From: Leptobrachium leishanense
Lineage: Eukaryota; Chordata; Amphibia; Anura; Megophryidae
Reading direction: 5' to 3'
Length of the DNA: 64,000 nt
Assembly: GCA_009667805.1 (NCBI GenBank)
Contig: CM019066.1
Location: 331,892,077 to 331,956,076, forward strand
Part shown: positions 33,064-44,571 of the stretch, one piece after another
Position numbering within the stretch: position 1 is the stretch's first letter
How the letters are laid out: each line of letters opens with the position of its first letter
The notes under the pieces: generated by a model
Database searches by the model: none
Told to the model about the DNA's origin: nothing
What the model saw: only the letters and a program-made list of their open reading frames with translations
Position numbers and translations under genes: made by a program

Positions 33064-33470
33064 CTGAGACCTGGAGGAGGGTTAAACAGGCACTAGAGAG
33101 GAGCAGTATTGTCCAGAAAACGAAGGCCGATAGACGTAGGAGACCAGCACCTGTGTATCAAGTCGGGGACAGGGTTTGGCTTTCTTCGCGGAACATTAAG
33201 CTCTTAGTGCCATCGATGAAACTAGCCCCCAGATACATAGGCCCTTACAAGATACTGCGGCGACTCAGCCCGGTCTCCTATGCCTTGGCACTGCCCTCCC
33301 ATATCAGGATACACAACGTGTTCCACGTGAGCCTTTTAAAACCGCTTTTGTGTAATCGATACACCAGGGCCCATGTCCCCCCTCCTCCGGTCTCTGTGGA
33401 GGGCGAGGAGGAGTTTGAGGTTAAGGCCATTCTGGACGCCAGGGTTTCTAGGGGGCTCTTCAGTACTTAG
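33000..33470 (+). pseudogene. pol: Chromovirus integrase C-terminal domain and start of chromodomain
   Basis: It continues pol in a new frame. VGDRVWLSSRNI and GPYKILRRL with FHVSLLKP form the GPY/F module of gypsy integrases, followed by the first strand of a chromodomain (FEVKAILDARV). The frame stops at 33470 through another single-base shift. Its overlap with the upstream frame marks the breakpoint near 33000-33063. Confidence 0.88.
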
Positions 33471-33615
33471 TGGACTGGGTGGGTTACGGTCCGGAGGACC
33501 GCTCTTGGCTTCCGGCTACTGAGGTTCATGCCCCTCGCTTGGTGAAGGCCTTCTATTTGGCTCATCCCTGTGCCCCTGGGGGTCGTCCAGTGGCCGCCCG
33601 TAGAGGGGGGGGTTC
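33450..33615 (+). pseudogene. pol: Chromodomain, second half, in a third frame
   Basis: [17 protein letters not shown] is the canonical second half of a chromodomain (aromatic cage Tyr/Trp, WxGY, SWxP). It is separated from its first half only by a one-base shift near 33460. Chromodomains direct integration towards marked chromatin in this group. Translation beyond 33616 is LTR sequence. Confidence 0.88.
33602..33612 (+). other. Polypurine tract of the chromovirus
   Basis: AGAGGGGGGGG lies immediately before the 3' LTR start. Confidence 0.75.
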
Positions 33616-34369
33616 TGTGACGGTGGCCCCCGCACACCCCCGGCGCCTGGCAGCGGCTTCCTCGCTGCTCGCTGGCCAGGCGCCGAGTGATATCGCGGAA
33701 CGCTTCCGCACACGTGGGGCGCCGGGGGGCGGGGCCAGGCGCATGACGCGGACCCGCAAAGTTTAAAGCCCGGCTTCACATTCTCACTGGTGCCCTGACG
33801 TGGTAGTTACTTCCCGCAGAGCTCTTGTGTGTTATTGGCAAAACGATTATTCTGTGTACGATAGAACCCTGGCATTGGCAAAACGATTATTCTGTGTCTC
33901 GACCCTGGCATTGGCAAAACGATTATTCTGTGTACCGAACCTGGCATTGGCAAAACGATTATTCTGTGTACCGAACCCTGGCATTGGCAAAACGATATTC
34001 TGTGTCTCGACCCTGGCATTGGCAAAACGATTATTCTGTGTCTCCGACCCTGGCATTGGCAAAACGATTACTCTGTGTACCGAACCCTGGCATTGGCAAA
34101 ACGATTACTCTGTGTACCGAACCCTGGCATTGGCAAGACGATTATTCTGTGTCTCGACCCCTGGCATTTGTATCACTCCTCTATTCTGGTACGGAGGTCA
34201 GTCCGTGTGGCACCCCAAGCACACCAGACCACCCCTTGTATGTTGTATGTGCTCTGTACTACCATCCTAGTAGCCTGTCTAGACGTGCCGACCACTCTAA
34301 GGATCGGAAGGGTAGTGAGCGGTCTGCGTAAAGGGACCACCATCTTGGTAATCAGGGGGATCCGTGACA
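33616..34369 (+). repeat. 3' LTR of the chromovirus
   Basis: Same boundaries and internal order as the 5' LTR. It lacks about 20 bp in U3 present in the 5' copy and has the nine-unit minisatellite at about 33832-34165. TTTAAA precedes GCCCTGACGT at 33792-33801. Confidence 0.93.
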
Positions 34370-35584
34370 CGGGTTTTTTAACCTGTGAGTGCTCAGAATG
34401 TAATACAGTCGGCTCGCGCTAGGACCAATTAACCTAACGTTAACACTCACACAGCTGAGCGCTAACGTTAGCATGAAGTATGAAATAGGGTCCTAAGACT
34501 TTAGTCAGGGCATGTATACGTGGTTTTTGTATAGTTTTTGCACTTCACTGGCTCCAAATGGAGAAAGAAAGAAAACTTTAAGAATAAAGTATAGTATTTT
34601 ATGAACCCTTAGCGCAGGTCTACAGTGAGTTATGGCGAAAGCTTTAACTTTGTGCGTCAGGCAGATTTCTCTCGAGGCCTTCTGATTAATTTATTTACAT
34701 TGCTGCGCAAAAAATAGCCAGAAACCGTTACGAGACACCCCGGGAGTAGTCTACATCTGTGAAATGTGCAGATATTAGAAACTCACGTGCCTGTCTCTTG
34801 GGAGGAACTGTGACATTAGTGATCAAGAAGGTGAAATATTTAAAGCACAATATTTCCTGAATCATGTGCCAGTATACAGTAGTATTACTACTACAAAAGA
34901 CAACCAGCAGACATCCTCATTCCCTCTTGAGTATACAGCAATAAATCAATATTCGAGACAGGAGAAAAAATGCAAAATGACTTCTCTGTGTTAAACCGGT
35001 GTTGCAGCTTGCTTTAGGTACATCATTTGTAGCGGCAGAATCCGTAGTCCCTCAGAGGAGTTACAGAAGACCGATGTCCTTGAGTTTGAGTTCAAGTGCT
35101 GCTCCTGGCTATGCACAAACACGAGTGCAACGTGAATATGTATTTCTTTTAATTCTAGCTTTAAAGCAAAACTGCTTCACACGTTCGTTACTTCTTACCA
35201 GTCACTTAACAATACCTGAGCTTAATTATTATTACATATTATATTTATTACATATTATTATTAATGTTTTGAAATAATATAGTATTTAATTATTACTAAT
35301 TTTGTTGTTATTAAAAATAAATAATAATTAAAATATGTGTGGCAAATTAAACAGGTACAAGGCTTTCAACATTGTCATAAAGTTTATGGCCTCAGTCAGA
35401 CAACTTCTGATGGACATGTAAGATATTATCCGCTGACATAGAATTATTTTTTTGTTTTAAACACTTAGAAAAGATAGTGAAATACATGGCCTGGCCAGAA
35501 AAAAAAGTCATCATCTACCAAACAAGCCTGTTATGATCTGGGGTACTTCACCTGGTTAGGTCTTGGTTCAGTAAGATTATGTCT
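34370..35584. other. Intergenic stretch without a gene
   Basis: The first about 100 bases resume the MITE that hosts the chromovirus (GTGAGTGCTCAGAATGTAATACAG; CTAACGTTAACACTCAC/GCGCTAACGTTAGC). The rest is AT-rich, with a TTATTA-rich tract at 35222-35335. No coding similarity. Confidence 0.5.
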
Positions 35585-35655
35585 CTGGGCAGACTAGATG
35601 GGCCTAAAGGTTCTTGTCTGCCGACATTTTTCTATGTTTCTATGTTTTTCTATGT
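35585..35655 (+). mobile_element. CR1 3' tail fragment
   Basis: GGGCAGACTAGATGGGCC...TTCTTGTCTGCCGACATTTTTC followed by TATGTTTC repeats matches the 3' UTR of the CR1 at 21170-21229. Confidence 0.85.
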
Positions 35656-35662
35656 GTCCAAA

Positions 35663-36426
35663 AATGAGTCCAGCTGACCGCCTGCATAAACTGAGTGACC
35701 AGGTTTATCCATCAATAGATTCTTCCTTCCCTCATGTCACAGCAGGCATATTCCAAGACGGTAATGCCAGGATTCATCGAGCGCAAACATTGGTCTAGAA
35801 CACCACCCATGGATGATACAGCAGGATTCAGAGGGACTCTCTTCCCAAGGGAACTTACAATCTATATGACACTCTTTTTCACATATTGTCCATATTGCTA
35901 GGTGTCTTGCCAAGGACACTTGCTGGTGGCGTCTTCTGAATGAGATCTGGGTCTGCTTTCTATAATTGCAGAGCAGTAACATGCTGGTGAGCTTCACTGC
36001 ACCTCAACCATATTCATCACCCACTCTTCAACCCCATTTTTCGCACTTCCCAGTGTTCCTCAGGCTCATTCTTCTCACCTGCCATTGTGCCACTCCCCAT
36101 CCCTCTTACAGGGTTATTCATAGAGCACAAGAATTTGCTGAAGTTGAAACACATTTAGGATAAACTGGAATGGAGATTGGAATCCAGGCCTTCCCATCCA
36201 AAATCAGTGTCTGACCTCACAAATGCTCTACTGGATGAATGGGCAAAAATTCCCACAGAAACACCCTGAAATCTTGTGGAAAGCCATCCCAGAGGAGTGG
36301 AAGCTGTCATAGCAGCAAAGAGGGTGGGGACCAACTCCATATTAACGTCTATGTATTTTGAATGCCATGTAATAAAATTCCCTGTTGTTGTAATGGTCGG
36401 GTGTCCCAACACTTTTATCCATATAG
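35663..36426 (+). mobile_element. Tc1/mariner DNA transposon, 3' remnant with an insert
   Basis: A piece of transposase around the second catalytic Asp (FQDGNARIHRAQ, about 35750-35790) is followed, after about 330 bp of other sequence including a decayed SINE tail near 35898, by the transposase C-terminus (LTNALLDEWAKIP, VEAVIAAK, about 36205-36320 in broken frames). It ends in GGGTGTCCCAACACTTTTATCC ATATAG (36400-36426), the end type of Tc1-like elements. The 5' half is missing. Confidence 0.75.
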
Positions 36427-36427
36427 G

Positions 36428-36940
36428 TGTCACAGCTGGGTCCTAGGATGGTCAGTGGTCGTCAGCGCCATCTTCGCTGCTCACTGGCCGCCTCTGACTG
36501 ATATTGACGGCGCTTTCGGTTGCATGTCAATGACACGGGCAGGGCGCATGGTGATGACATGGCGCCCACCGGATTTAAAAAACCCAGCGTTGAGTGAGTG
36601 TCATTGCCATGTCGTGATTTTTCCTGTTCTTTGTGTTCTGGTTTACCTTGATATTGACATCCTTGTGTTATGACTCTGGCTTTGTTTCTGACTACTCTTT
36701 TGGCATTAACCCTTGTTCTTCCTGATTCATAGTGTACTGTATTTGGCGTCATTTTTCTGACTGTTCCTTTGGCAGCTTTTTTTGTCTTGTATTACCTGTG
36801 TAACGTATTCTGGCTTGTCTGACTTCCCTCTCTGACTTTGGCTTGCCTTTGACCTCATATGCTCTGTTTGTCTGCCCTACATATTAGATTCTCCGGCTAT
36901 TCTAAAGACCGGCAGTGTAGGTTAAAGGTCAGGGGTCAAG
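36428..36940 (+). mobile_element. Solo-type LTR (gypsy-like), 3' end uncertain
   Basis: It starts TGTCACAGCTGGGTCC, with a TTTAAAA box near 36574 and then a T/C-rich body typical of these LTRs. It ends near AAGGTCAGGGGTCA. No TSD was confirmed, and an unclassified repeat begins at 36941. Confidence 0.55.
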
Positions 36941-37215
36941 ACCTAAAAAAGAAGTGTGATAACTCACCAAGATTTCTGTCCCCCAATTAGCAATTATCAT
37001 CTCGCACTTAACACAATCTAGTATATGTATTTATATGGAATTTAACAAAAATATATTTATCGTGACTTAACAGGAAATATATGAAAGAACACTTGAATGC
37101 AATTTTTATAGTGTTTGGGATCAAATGGAGCTCAGTTCCCTCTGCAAAAATACTGCAGGAACTGCGTTCCCCTGCGTTCCCCCTGGACTTGTCCCCTGGT
37201 TACAATAGTGTATCT
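36941..37215 (+). repeat. Unclassified dispersed repeat, copy 2
   Basis: It matches 14250-14525 over AAGAAGTGTG, ACTCACCAAGATTTCTGTCCC, TCGCACTTAACA and GAACTGCGTTCCCC. Confidence 0.7.
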
Positions 37216-38294
37216 TGGCAAAGCCCCTGGAAAACAAGACACAAGACTCTTCAATTAAGTTTTAGCCTTTTCGACTGTTGTTGGTTGAGCCTGCACAGGA
37301 GCCAAAGTTTAGAACAGTTGGAATGCTCCATGGTAATCACTGTTAAGATACTAAATACAATACAGTACAAAATGATATGTTGCAGGTAAACACATTTACT
37401 AACAGTTAGGAATGAAATTATTCTCTTCTAGAACACAATGATTTTATAAATTCTAAATATTATGTGACAGCGCTGTTTGCTTTGGATATTTGGGCTCTAT
37501 CTATACATTAGTAGGAAAATATGCAAAATGGTAAAGTGTCCTGCATTAGGGAGTGTTTCTAATTATATTCAAGACTCTGGCAATCAGATTTTAGAATTAG
37601 GTAATAGATGAGAATTATCAATTTCAGGGTGGTAATAAAAGTTTATTGAATGTGATTAAAAATAAAGGAGTGGCTATGGAAGCTTTCAACCAGTGCTAAC
37701 TCCCACCGCTATGTTAATTACACAACCCAGATAATGGTTCCTAGTGGGAGCACCACAGAAACTTAATTACAAAAATTTAATGGGCTGGTCCATACATATT
37801 GATAGAATAAAAACTGGATTTAGTTTTTAATTAAGGTGTAAACTTGGCTTTTTTAAAAACTCCAAACATGAAAAGAAACAGCATCTTTAGAACACAATTC
37901 AATTGTTTAGTATTTAAGACGCATATAGACCTATCAAATCACTTCTTAGTTTGTCATTTTCTAACTGCCATTCGAATACGCTCTCAGAACTTAAAACTGT
38001 GTTGATTAGCAGTTCAAACAACAATTTCTAGAATAAAAATGAGCATCTGTACTTTATCATAAACAGCCATTGGAAACATTAGTTTAATATAATTTAAGCT
38101 GTTTGTTGACATTATACAGTTTTTTGTTCATTATGTTTAAAGCAGCTGCAAAATATCTAGTTTTAGTTATGTTGCACAAGGATGGGGTCAAAGAGTAGTC
38201 ATCACTGAGATTAATAAAGCAAATAATTAAACTCTGCTGAAGCTCGGTCATCTAAAAGAGAATGTGCAGAGTATAGATTTTTACATTTGGATTG
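37216..38294. other. Apparently single-copy intergenic stretch
   Basis: AT-rich with no repeat shared with the rest of the window and no coding frame. It could contain conserved non-coding sequence; this cannot be judged without alignment. Confidence 0.45.
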
Positions 38295-38579
38295 TTAAAC
38301 TCTTTCACTACCAAGTGGTTTTCCACCTGTGTCAGAAACCAGTGTTTTGTTTTTTAAAATCCCTTTTCATTAATTACATTGTAAAATAATAAATGCAAAT
38401 ATTCACAATGTATTTTTTTCTAGACTGGAAATATTTATTACTGTTAATATTTTTAAATTCTGTCATATAAACAAGATTAGAGATATATAATATATACATC
38501 AACATAAATAGCATTTCATGTCAAATCGCAAGTGTAAAAGTTAACAATGACATACAGGGTTATTCAAAGAGCACAGTAA

Positions 38580-39027
38580 GGCTAGGGTCAGACGAGCGTG
38601 ATTTCTACGGACTGTACGTCCGTGCACACGGACGTACGTTAGTACGGAAGACGCAGTAGTGGCCAGACAGTCCGTTTTTTTCACTGACGTATATTTTGAC
38701 GGATGTAGGAGGGAAAATAAATGAAAAAGCAAAACCATTTTGTCCGTGAAAAATGCTGGACGTATAAATGCAGTTCGTCTGACCACGTTCCATCACTCAC
38801 ACACAAAGCTATGCAGACGTTGCGGACGCAGCGCACTTTGTGCGGCCGTTCTAGGGGTTGTACGTTCTTGCCTGCCTTGCGTCCGTGGGCCGCCGCCATT
38901 GTGCGTCCGCAGTTCAGTGCGGACGTACTTCATGTGTCAGGCTCCAATGGACTTTCTTTCATGCTATCACGGACGTACTTTTAGGCGCAATCACGGACGT
39001 GAACACTACGCTCGTCTGACACCAGCC
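38580..39027. mobile_element. H1-family MITE (subfamily A), TSD TAA, inside the H2 element
   Basis: The ends are GGCTAGGGTCAGACGAGCG and GCTCGTCTGACACCAGCC, with TAA at 38577-38579 and 39028-39030. H2 sequence continues on both sides. Confidence 0.85.
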
Positions 39028-39357
39028 TAATTTCACTGGAATTTCGGTGCTCCTTCGTTTCCCGCACTTCGGGGAATCAAAGTCCCCGTCCCTACGGTGA
39101 ATTCAGCATTCACCGCCGGGTCCCAAAAGTGCAGGTAGAATCCAACGAAAAAACGCTGAATCAAAAATAAAACCTGCCGCGAAACCACCGAAAATATCAG
39201 ATCCGATAAGCCACCGAAAACCCATTGAACGCGTCCAAAAAAAGCCGCCGAGCCGCCGAACACAGCGCCGACCAGCCGCCAGAAAATGCAGACAAGCCGA
39301 TGAATGGGGTAAAAAATGCAAAAAACCGAAAAGACTGTAGCTTTTAAAGTAAATTTT

Positions 39358-39803
39358 TTCATTCTTTATTTTGAGTTTTGCTCAAACAGCCAGAAAAATA
39401 GAGACATACTGTACATTGCAAAGAGGCCACGCAGGGCCACAAAAACCATCTATCATGACAGAATGGATATCATAGAGGCCACGTAGGGCCGCTATAGTCA
39501 TCCAGTGCGCCGTTGCATAATATAAAAACCAAAAACTATAATGAATACACAAAGGTGTCGCCTAAGGACACATCAGGACAAAGGAACAGAAAAAAAAGGG
39601 GGGATGAAAAAGGGTGGGGGCTGCCCAATATGAGGGACATTCCCGGCTCACCCTTGTGTCCTGAGGGAGAACCGTGGGCCACGGAACAGGTCCAGGGCTG
39701 AGGGCACTAGGGCCAGGGTATGGCCAGAGCCATTGTAGGCATCCCAAAGGCTCATCCAGGGCAACTCCGTGTCCCGCACACAGAGAAAAAAAAGGGGGGG
39801 CTT
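39358..39803. mobile_element. Unclassified insert in the H2 element
   Basis: Sequence foreign to the H2 family begins at TTCATTCTTTATTTTGAG and contains a repeated AGAGGCCACG(C/T)AGGGCC motif (39423 and 39475). It ends near a GGGGGGG run at about 39800. No terminal repeats could be fixed. Confidence 0.45.
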
Positions 39804-40669
39804 ATAAATTTTAAAGTTTTGCAAATTTTGCAATTTGCAAAAAAAACTGCTAGACGAAAATGTCTGGAATTAACATATAAGGTCCTATGAATAATAGTAA
39901 AAAGTGCTATTTAAAAAAAAAATTGGAAAAAAAATTTGACGAAAAAATCCCGAAAACATATCCTAAAAAAAAAAAGTAAAGAGACTTTTTGCTGCAAATG
40001 AAGAGAATAAACGGTTTAATAGATATTGTATAAAAATGGAAATATTTTTTACATTGAAACCAATGTGAATTCGCCTGATTAAACCTGCCGAATGAAACCA
40101 GCTAACATCAGGACATTTCACTGACATTTCTCTGCTGTTCGGTGTTCTCTGAATAGATTACCCATTGCTTGTCAATGGGGATTTCACTGTCGCTGAAGAT
40201 CACCCATATTTCTTGACAGGTTTTGAATAGTCGACTGGCCCCGAAATTGCACCGTTTGGGGAAATTCACTGTTTGGTGCAATTTCTGGGCCAGTTCCACA
40301 CTCTTTGAATAACCCCTATACTGCGCAGAATACACTAGTCACTAAATCAGATGGCATTTACTGTATTATCCCTATGTGACAGGCAGACAGCACCATTTAC
40401 TGGCCAAAAAGCACTACTGCAGCTGGAGCTCTGTGATGAATTAGCTGGGGAGCTGTGTTTAGACACGGAGTCCCAACTGATCAAACTGTTTTAGCACCTC
40501 AGCTGTCATGTCTGAGGTGATAAAACATTTGGGGCAGATTCTAGAGGCCATTTGAAACCAAATTCTGTCTGTAAAAAGAATATTCCTTTGCGTTGCATCA
40601 GAACTAAACCAATCGAGTATACACAATTACAGGGCACCATCAGGTCTTTAGAAGACCGAGTATACTATT

Positions 40670-40881
40670 TTTTAATTTTCTTGAGAAATTATTTTACCAG
40701 GAAGGATACATTGAGGTTTCTCTCGTTTTCAAGTATGTCCTGGGTGGCGAGTATGTACCGTTAGGTGTCTTGCCCAAGGACACTTACTGGAGAGGTGCTC
40801 TTGCCGGGATCGAACCTGTGTCTCCATAGTCTCTCTCTACGGTTATAGAGCAGTGATGTTACCTCTACTCCACCCAGCCGG
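40670..40881 (-). mobile_element. tRNA-derived SINE, near full length
   Basis: The tail block (ATTTTACCAGGAAGG...) comes first on the plus strand, then TGTCTTGCCCAAGGACACTTAC, then GGGATCGAACC (B-box complement) and TGATGTTACCTCTACTCCACCC. The order is the exact reverse of the SINE at 51752. Confidence 0.85.
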
Positions 40882-40905
40882 CACAAGTGGTAGTGAAGGG
40901 GTTAA

Positions 40906-42364
40906 CAAAGCGTTTGAATTCCCTTTTTCACACAAAATAAATCAAATTATAACTCATATACTTTAGTAAGTTATTTTAAAAAAAAATTATAAAGTGGAGA
41001 CATAAAAAGGCAGTCCAGAAAAAGTCAGCAGATTAAAAAAAACAGTGTAGTCATAAAATAAAAACAACTTTTTAATTTCGCTGTGTTCTAGAATTCTGCT
41101 GCTACATTGTATTGTTCACATTTATTTCTTGCACACAGGAAGACACGTCCTGTGGGATTTCAATGGTTAAGTATAGCGGCAATTCGCACTCAATGTGCTC
41201 TATTACCCGTATGAATCGTATGTGCGCGAGCTGGCTTTAAGGATTAACATGTTGTATAATGGTATTGTTCTTCCATGTGTGTTCATCCATGAATAGCTTG
41301 CAGTCATTATCTGTACAGTATGCTGAATATAAGCTATTGTCCACAGGCGCACAAAAGAACAAATAGATAAATGTGTTAGTATGGTTTCTGAGCATCAGAC
41401 GGCGTGATAAATTTATTGCTAAGCAATGTGTTACTTTTCCCCAGGACAATAAATTGACAAATTGACTTAATTTCTCCACAGCCTGGGTTTAGTAGTGCTT
41501 TCTGCCGCCCCCTGCGGCCTATCACCAACCCTGAACTCCCTGTAAATAACAGAGATGTGTTCTATGTGTGATGATTGTTATATGCATGTATGTCAATGGA
41601 ATATGTGAGAGTGGCTGAGTGAGATAGGAGTAGGTGTGTGGTTGGCTGAGTGAGATAGGAGTACATGATTGGCCGAATGGGATGGACTGTTGGTGAAATA
41701 GAAAGTACAGCCTGGCACGATGGCAAAGATTTACTATTTACAGCTGGTGGATCTGGAGAATTAAGCTGCAAATACATCATAAGAAATAAGAGCTTGAAAA
41801 ACATGGGCAGTATTACAAAGTTGGTGCTAACTTAACCAGAGCTGTCGTTAACTTAACAACTCCATAGACTGTAATGGCTCTGGTAAGTTTACAACAGCTC
41901 TGGTTAAGTTAACCTTGGAATAGGGCCCAGGGTAATGTACACTAAGAGCCATGAATTAAAAAGAATGTCACAGTCTTCTCACCATTTCAAGTATAGAAAC
42001 TTAAGCTCAGGAGTTTACCCCCTTCACTTCCATGATTGAGTATACTCAATCTTCAAAATCGATGCATAGATCAGACTCCATCTGGCACAATGGTATAAGG
42101 AACATGGCTGCCAAACTGGAGATTGGTGAACCCATGTTATGATCCTGTCCACTGATTCCATGCTAAATTTTGTATACATTGCTTTAAAGAACCTTGAATG
42201 TAGTGCACTAATATAATAACTGGGTTATGATTAAGTAATAAGGACATAAAACACTTTTCACTGTTATAGTATCTCAAAGTATACCGTTCCTTTTCACCAG
42301 TTCAGGGCAAAAACACCAGTGCTCCACCTATACAAATGCCAGCAACCACAACCAAAATAGCCAA
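40906..42364. other. Intergenic stretch with a small foldback
   Basis: No gene. At 41820-41935 there is an inverted repeat (AACTTAACCAGAGCTGT against ACAGCTCTGGTTAAGTT) between TATTACA and TAGGGCCC ends, possibly a short relative of the MITE at 51650. Confidence 0.5.
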
Positions 42365-43499
42365 CAACAATTACTAATCTTCTTACTGGCCTCCTTCTCT
42401 CCCACCTACAATCCATTCTGAATGCTTCTGCCAGGCTCACCCACCTCACCCGCTGCTCTGTCTCTGCCGCTCCCCTCTGCGAGTCCCTTCACTGGCTCCC
42501 CATCCACTGCAGAATTAAATACAACATCCTTTCCCTGACCTACAAAGCTCTCACTAACTCAGCTCCCCACTACCTGTCCTCACTAATCACCAAATACACC
42601 CCAGCCCGCTCCCTAAGGTCAAACAGTGACCTGCGCCTAGCTTCTCCCCGCATCACCTCTTCCCATGATAGACTGCAGGATTTCTCACATGCAGCTCCCA
42701 TCCTCTGGAACACTCTCCCTAGTACTGTCAGACTTTCCCCTAGTTTCCCTTCCTTCAAACGCTCCCTTAAGACTTTCCTATTTAGGCTAATGTCAGACGA
42801 ACGCGGTCTGAGCGCACTCTGTGTGCGTGCATAACGAATGGACATACTGACGGTAGATACTGTAGACACCACAAGGTCCGTTTTTTTTGATGGACGTAGA
42901 AAAAAAGGGAAATATCGGAATCAAAATTAATTAAAATTAAATGACAGGTACAGTCAGCCAAACCAAAAAAACTTCTGAGCGTCAACGCGATGGACGTCGC
43001 ATATGTGCTGCATCTGATGTCACGTCATCACGCACACAGGCCGCTACGCAGACGAGGCGCACTCTGCGCGTCCTTAGTGGTTTTACGTTCTTGCCTAACT
43101 TGCGTCCGTTTGCCACATGCGTTGTGCATGCGCAGTTCCAGTGAGCACATACTTCGTGTGTGGGTCTCTATTGATCATGATTCTATGCTATGACGGACGT
43201 TAAACTGTGCGGCAACATGGACGTGATCACTGCATTCGTCTGACGCGGGCCTTAGGGAAGCCTACCACCTGACTCACTGACGCCACCAGTCCATCACTCT
43301 CACCTTGCAGTCCTCTCCTCCTGATTCCACCCCAATCCTTCTAGATTGTGAGTTCCCATGGGAATAGGGCCCTCGTTTCCTCCTGTACTGGTTTGTCAAT
43401 TGTCGTTCAATGTATCATAACCCTGTCTATATTGTGCCAATTGCACAGCGCTGCGGAATATGCTGGCGCTATATGACTAAAGAATAATAATAATAATAA
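42365..43499 (+). mobile_element. L2-type LINE 3' end, split by an H1 MITE
   Basis: The plus strand encodes the end of an L2-like reverse transcriptase: SLHWLPIHCRIKYNILSL, TYKALTNSAPHYLSSLI, HAAPILWNTLP, SFKRSLKTFLF (42470-42784). After the H1 insertion and one TTA, the frame resumes REAYHL. The 3' UTR has ATTGCACAGCGCTGCGGAATATG...GGCGCTATATGA and an (AATA)n/(ATA)n tail at 43480-43500. Confidence 0.8.
42785..43251. mobile_element. H1-family MITE, TSD TTA
   Basis: The ends are GGCTAATGTCAGACGAACGC and CATTCGTCTGACGCGGGCC, with TTA at 42782-42784 and 43252-43254. Removing it restores the LINE reading frame. Confidence 0.88.
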
Positions 43500-43676
43500 T
43501 TACTACTCCCTGACTTTACAAGTGTTCTCATTAGAGTAATTCACTTTATGGGTTACCCGTTTTCTATAATTTTGCAATTAACTTGCGCAAGATCATTTTA
43601 AGTAACTGGGACATAGAAAGGGGTCCTATCCTGATATTGGTCGAACGTCCAATATTTTATTTTAAAAAATAACAAA

Positions 43677-44568
43677 CAGGGTTATCCAAAGAGATTCGAA
43701 TTGCTTGAGAAAGGTAACCGAACGCTGAAAATCAGCGTTCGGTTACCTTTCCTGACCATTCGGCTATCCAGAGAGCATAATACGCCAATCCTGGCGAATT
43801 GCCTGCACATAGGTGCCTGTTCGGCCCTGTCGAGGGCAGTGAAATCCCCATCAAAAAGCACTGCTTCGGCTATTCAGAGAACACGAACCAGCAGTGAAAG
43901 GTTCCCCTAATGCTCTGCCATTCGTGGTTTAATTCGGAAATTTATTCAGGAGAATCCCATAGGCTTCAATGTTAAAAATATTCCCGTTTTAATTCAATAT
44001 CTAATAAACCGTTCATTATAAATTCTGCAGCAAAAGTCTCTTTATTTATAGATTTTTAGGATACTTTAAGCATTTTTCTGAATTTTTTAAAAAAAAATTA
44101 TAAGTCCGATTTTTTTTTTTTTTTTTTTCAGTTTGCTTATTTTTTAACAGCCCTCTTTATTATCATTCCCTGGACCTCCTGTGAAAATTTCAGACATTTT
44201 CGCTCAGTAGTTTCTTTGCAAACAGCGTTTCTTTTTCCCAGATTCATACAAATGGTTTTGCTAATTTATTCACTGCCTCCTCTACGTCACAGCTGCTTCG
44301 GCTCTGTGTGATTCGGCTCCTTTTCGGCTCCTGTTCGGCTCCTGTTCGGCTCCTCTTCGAAGGTTAATCAGATGTTTTTGCTTGTTTTTCAGCGTGCATT
44401 CGGTTATTTCGGTGGTTTACGGCAGCTTTTCCCTGCAATTCGGGGACCCTTGCTGTTTGCTGATACACCGCAGGGTCACCGAAATGCAATCGGCAAAAGG
44501 AACCGAATTGAAGAGAACGAAAAGTCACCGAACGTGCGGTGACTTTCGAATCTCTTTGGATAACCCTG
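43677..44568 (-). mobile_element. H2-family MITE (subfamily with double hairpin), TSD AAA
   Basis: A perfect TIR of at least 20 bp begins CAGGGTTATCCAAAGAGATT. AAA occurs at 43674-43676 and 44569-44571. A sub-terminal palindrome GGTAACCGAACGCTGA-AAA-TCAGCGTTCGGTTACC follows the left TIR, and AAAGTCACCG...CGGTGACTTT precedes the right. Confidence 0.88.
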
Positions 44569-44571
44569 AAA

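Larger units (their letters stand above)
28512..34369 (+). mobile_element. Ty3/gypsy chromovirus (Tf1/sushi type), complete but frameshifted, TSD CGGGT
   Basis: Two LTRs (28512-29284 and 33616-34369) flank gag- and pol-type coding sequence in the order gag, protease, reverse transcriptase, RNase H, integrase, chromodomain. The 5-bp TSD CGGGT is perfect at 28507-28511 and 34370-34374. The LTRs are very similar, differing mostly by small indels, so the insertion is fairly recent. The coding region is split into several frames, so the copy is unlikely to be active as written. Confidence 0.95.
38555..40317 (+). mobile_element. H2-family MITE, TSD ATA, with two inserts
   Basis: The ends CAGGGTTATTCAAAGAGCAC and CTCTTTGAATAACCCCT are flanked by ATA (38552-38554 and 40318-40320). 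The body has all family blocks in order. It is enlarged by the H1 MITE at 38580 and by an unclassified segment at about 39358-39803. Confidence 0.85.
38299..40901. mobile_element. piggyBac-like element with three levels of nesting
   Basis: TTAA at 38295-38298 and 40902-40905 flank ends ACTCTTTCACTACCAAG and GTGGTAGTGAAGGGG. The interior CCAGTGTTTTGTTTTTTAAAAT block matches 25809-26270. Within it lie an H2 MITE (38555-40317) that contains an H1 MITE, and a SINE. Confidence 0.75.

Noticed and set aside
36112..36131. A possible H2 MITE left end (CAGGGTTATTCATAGAGCAC)
   Set aside because: The similarity stops after 20 bases, where Tc1 transposase-like sequence begins. No body or right end follows, so at most a trace.
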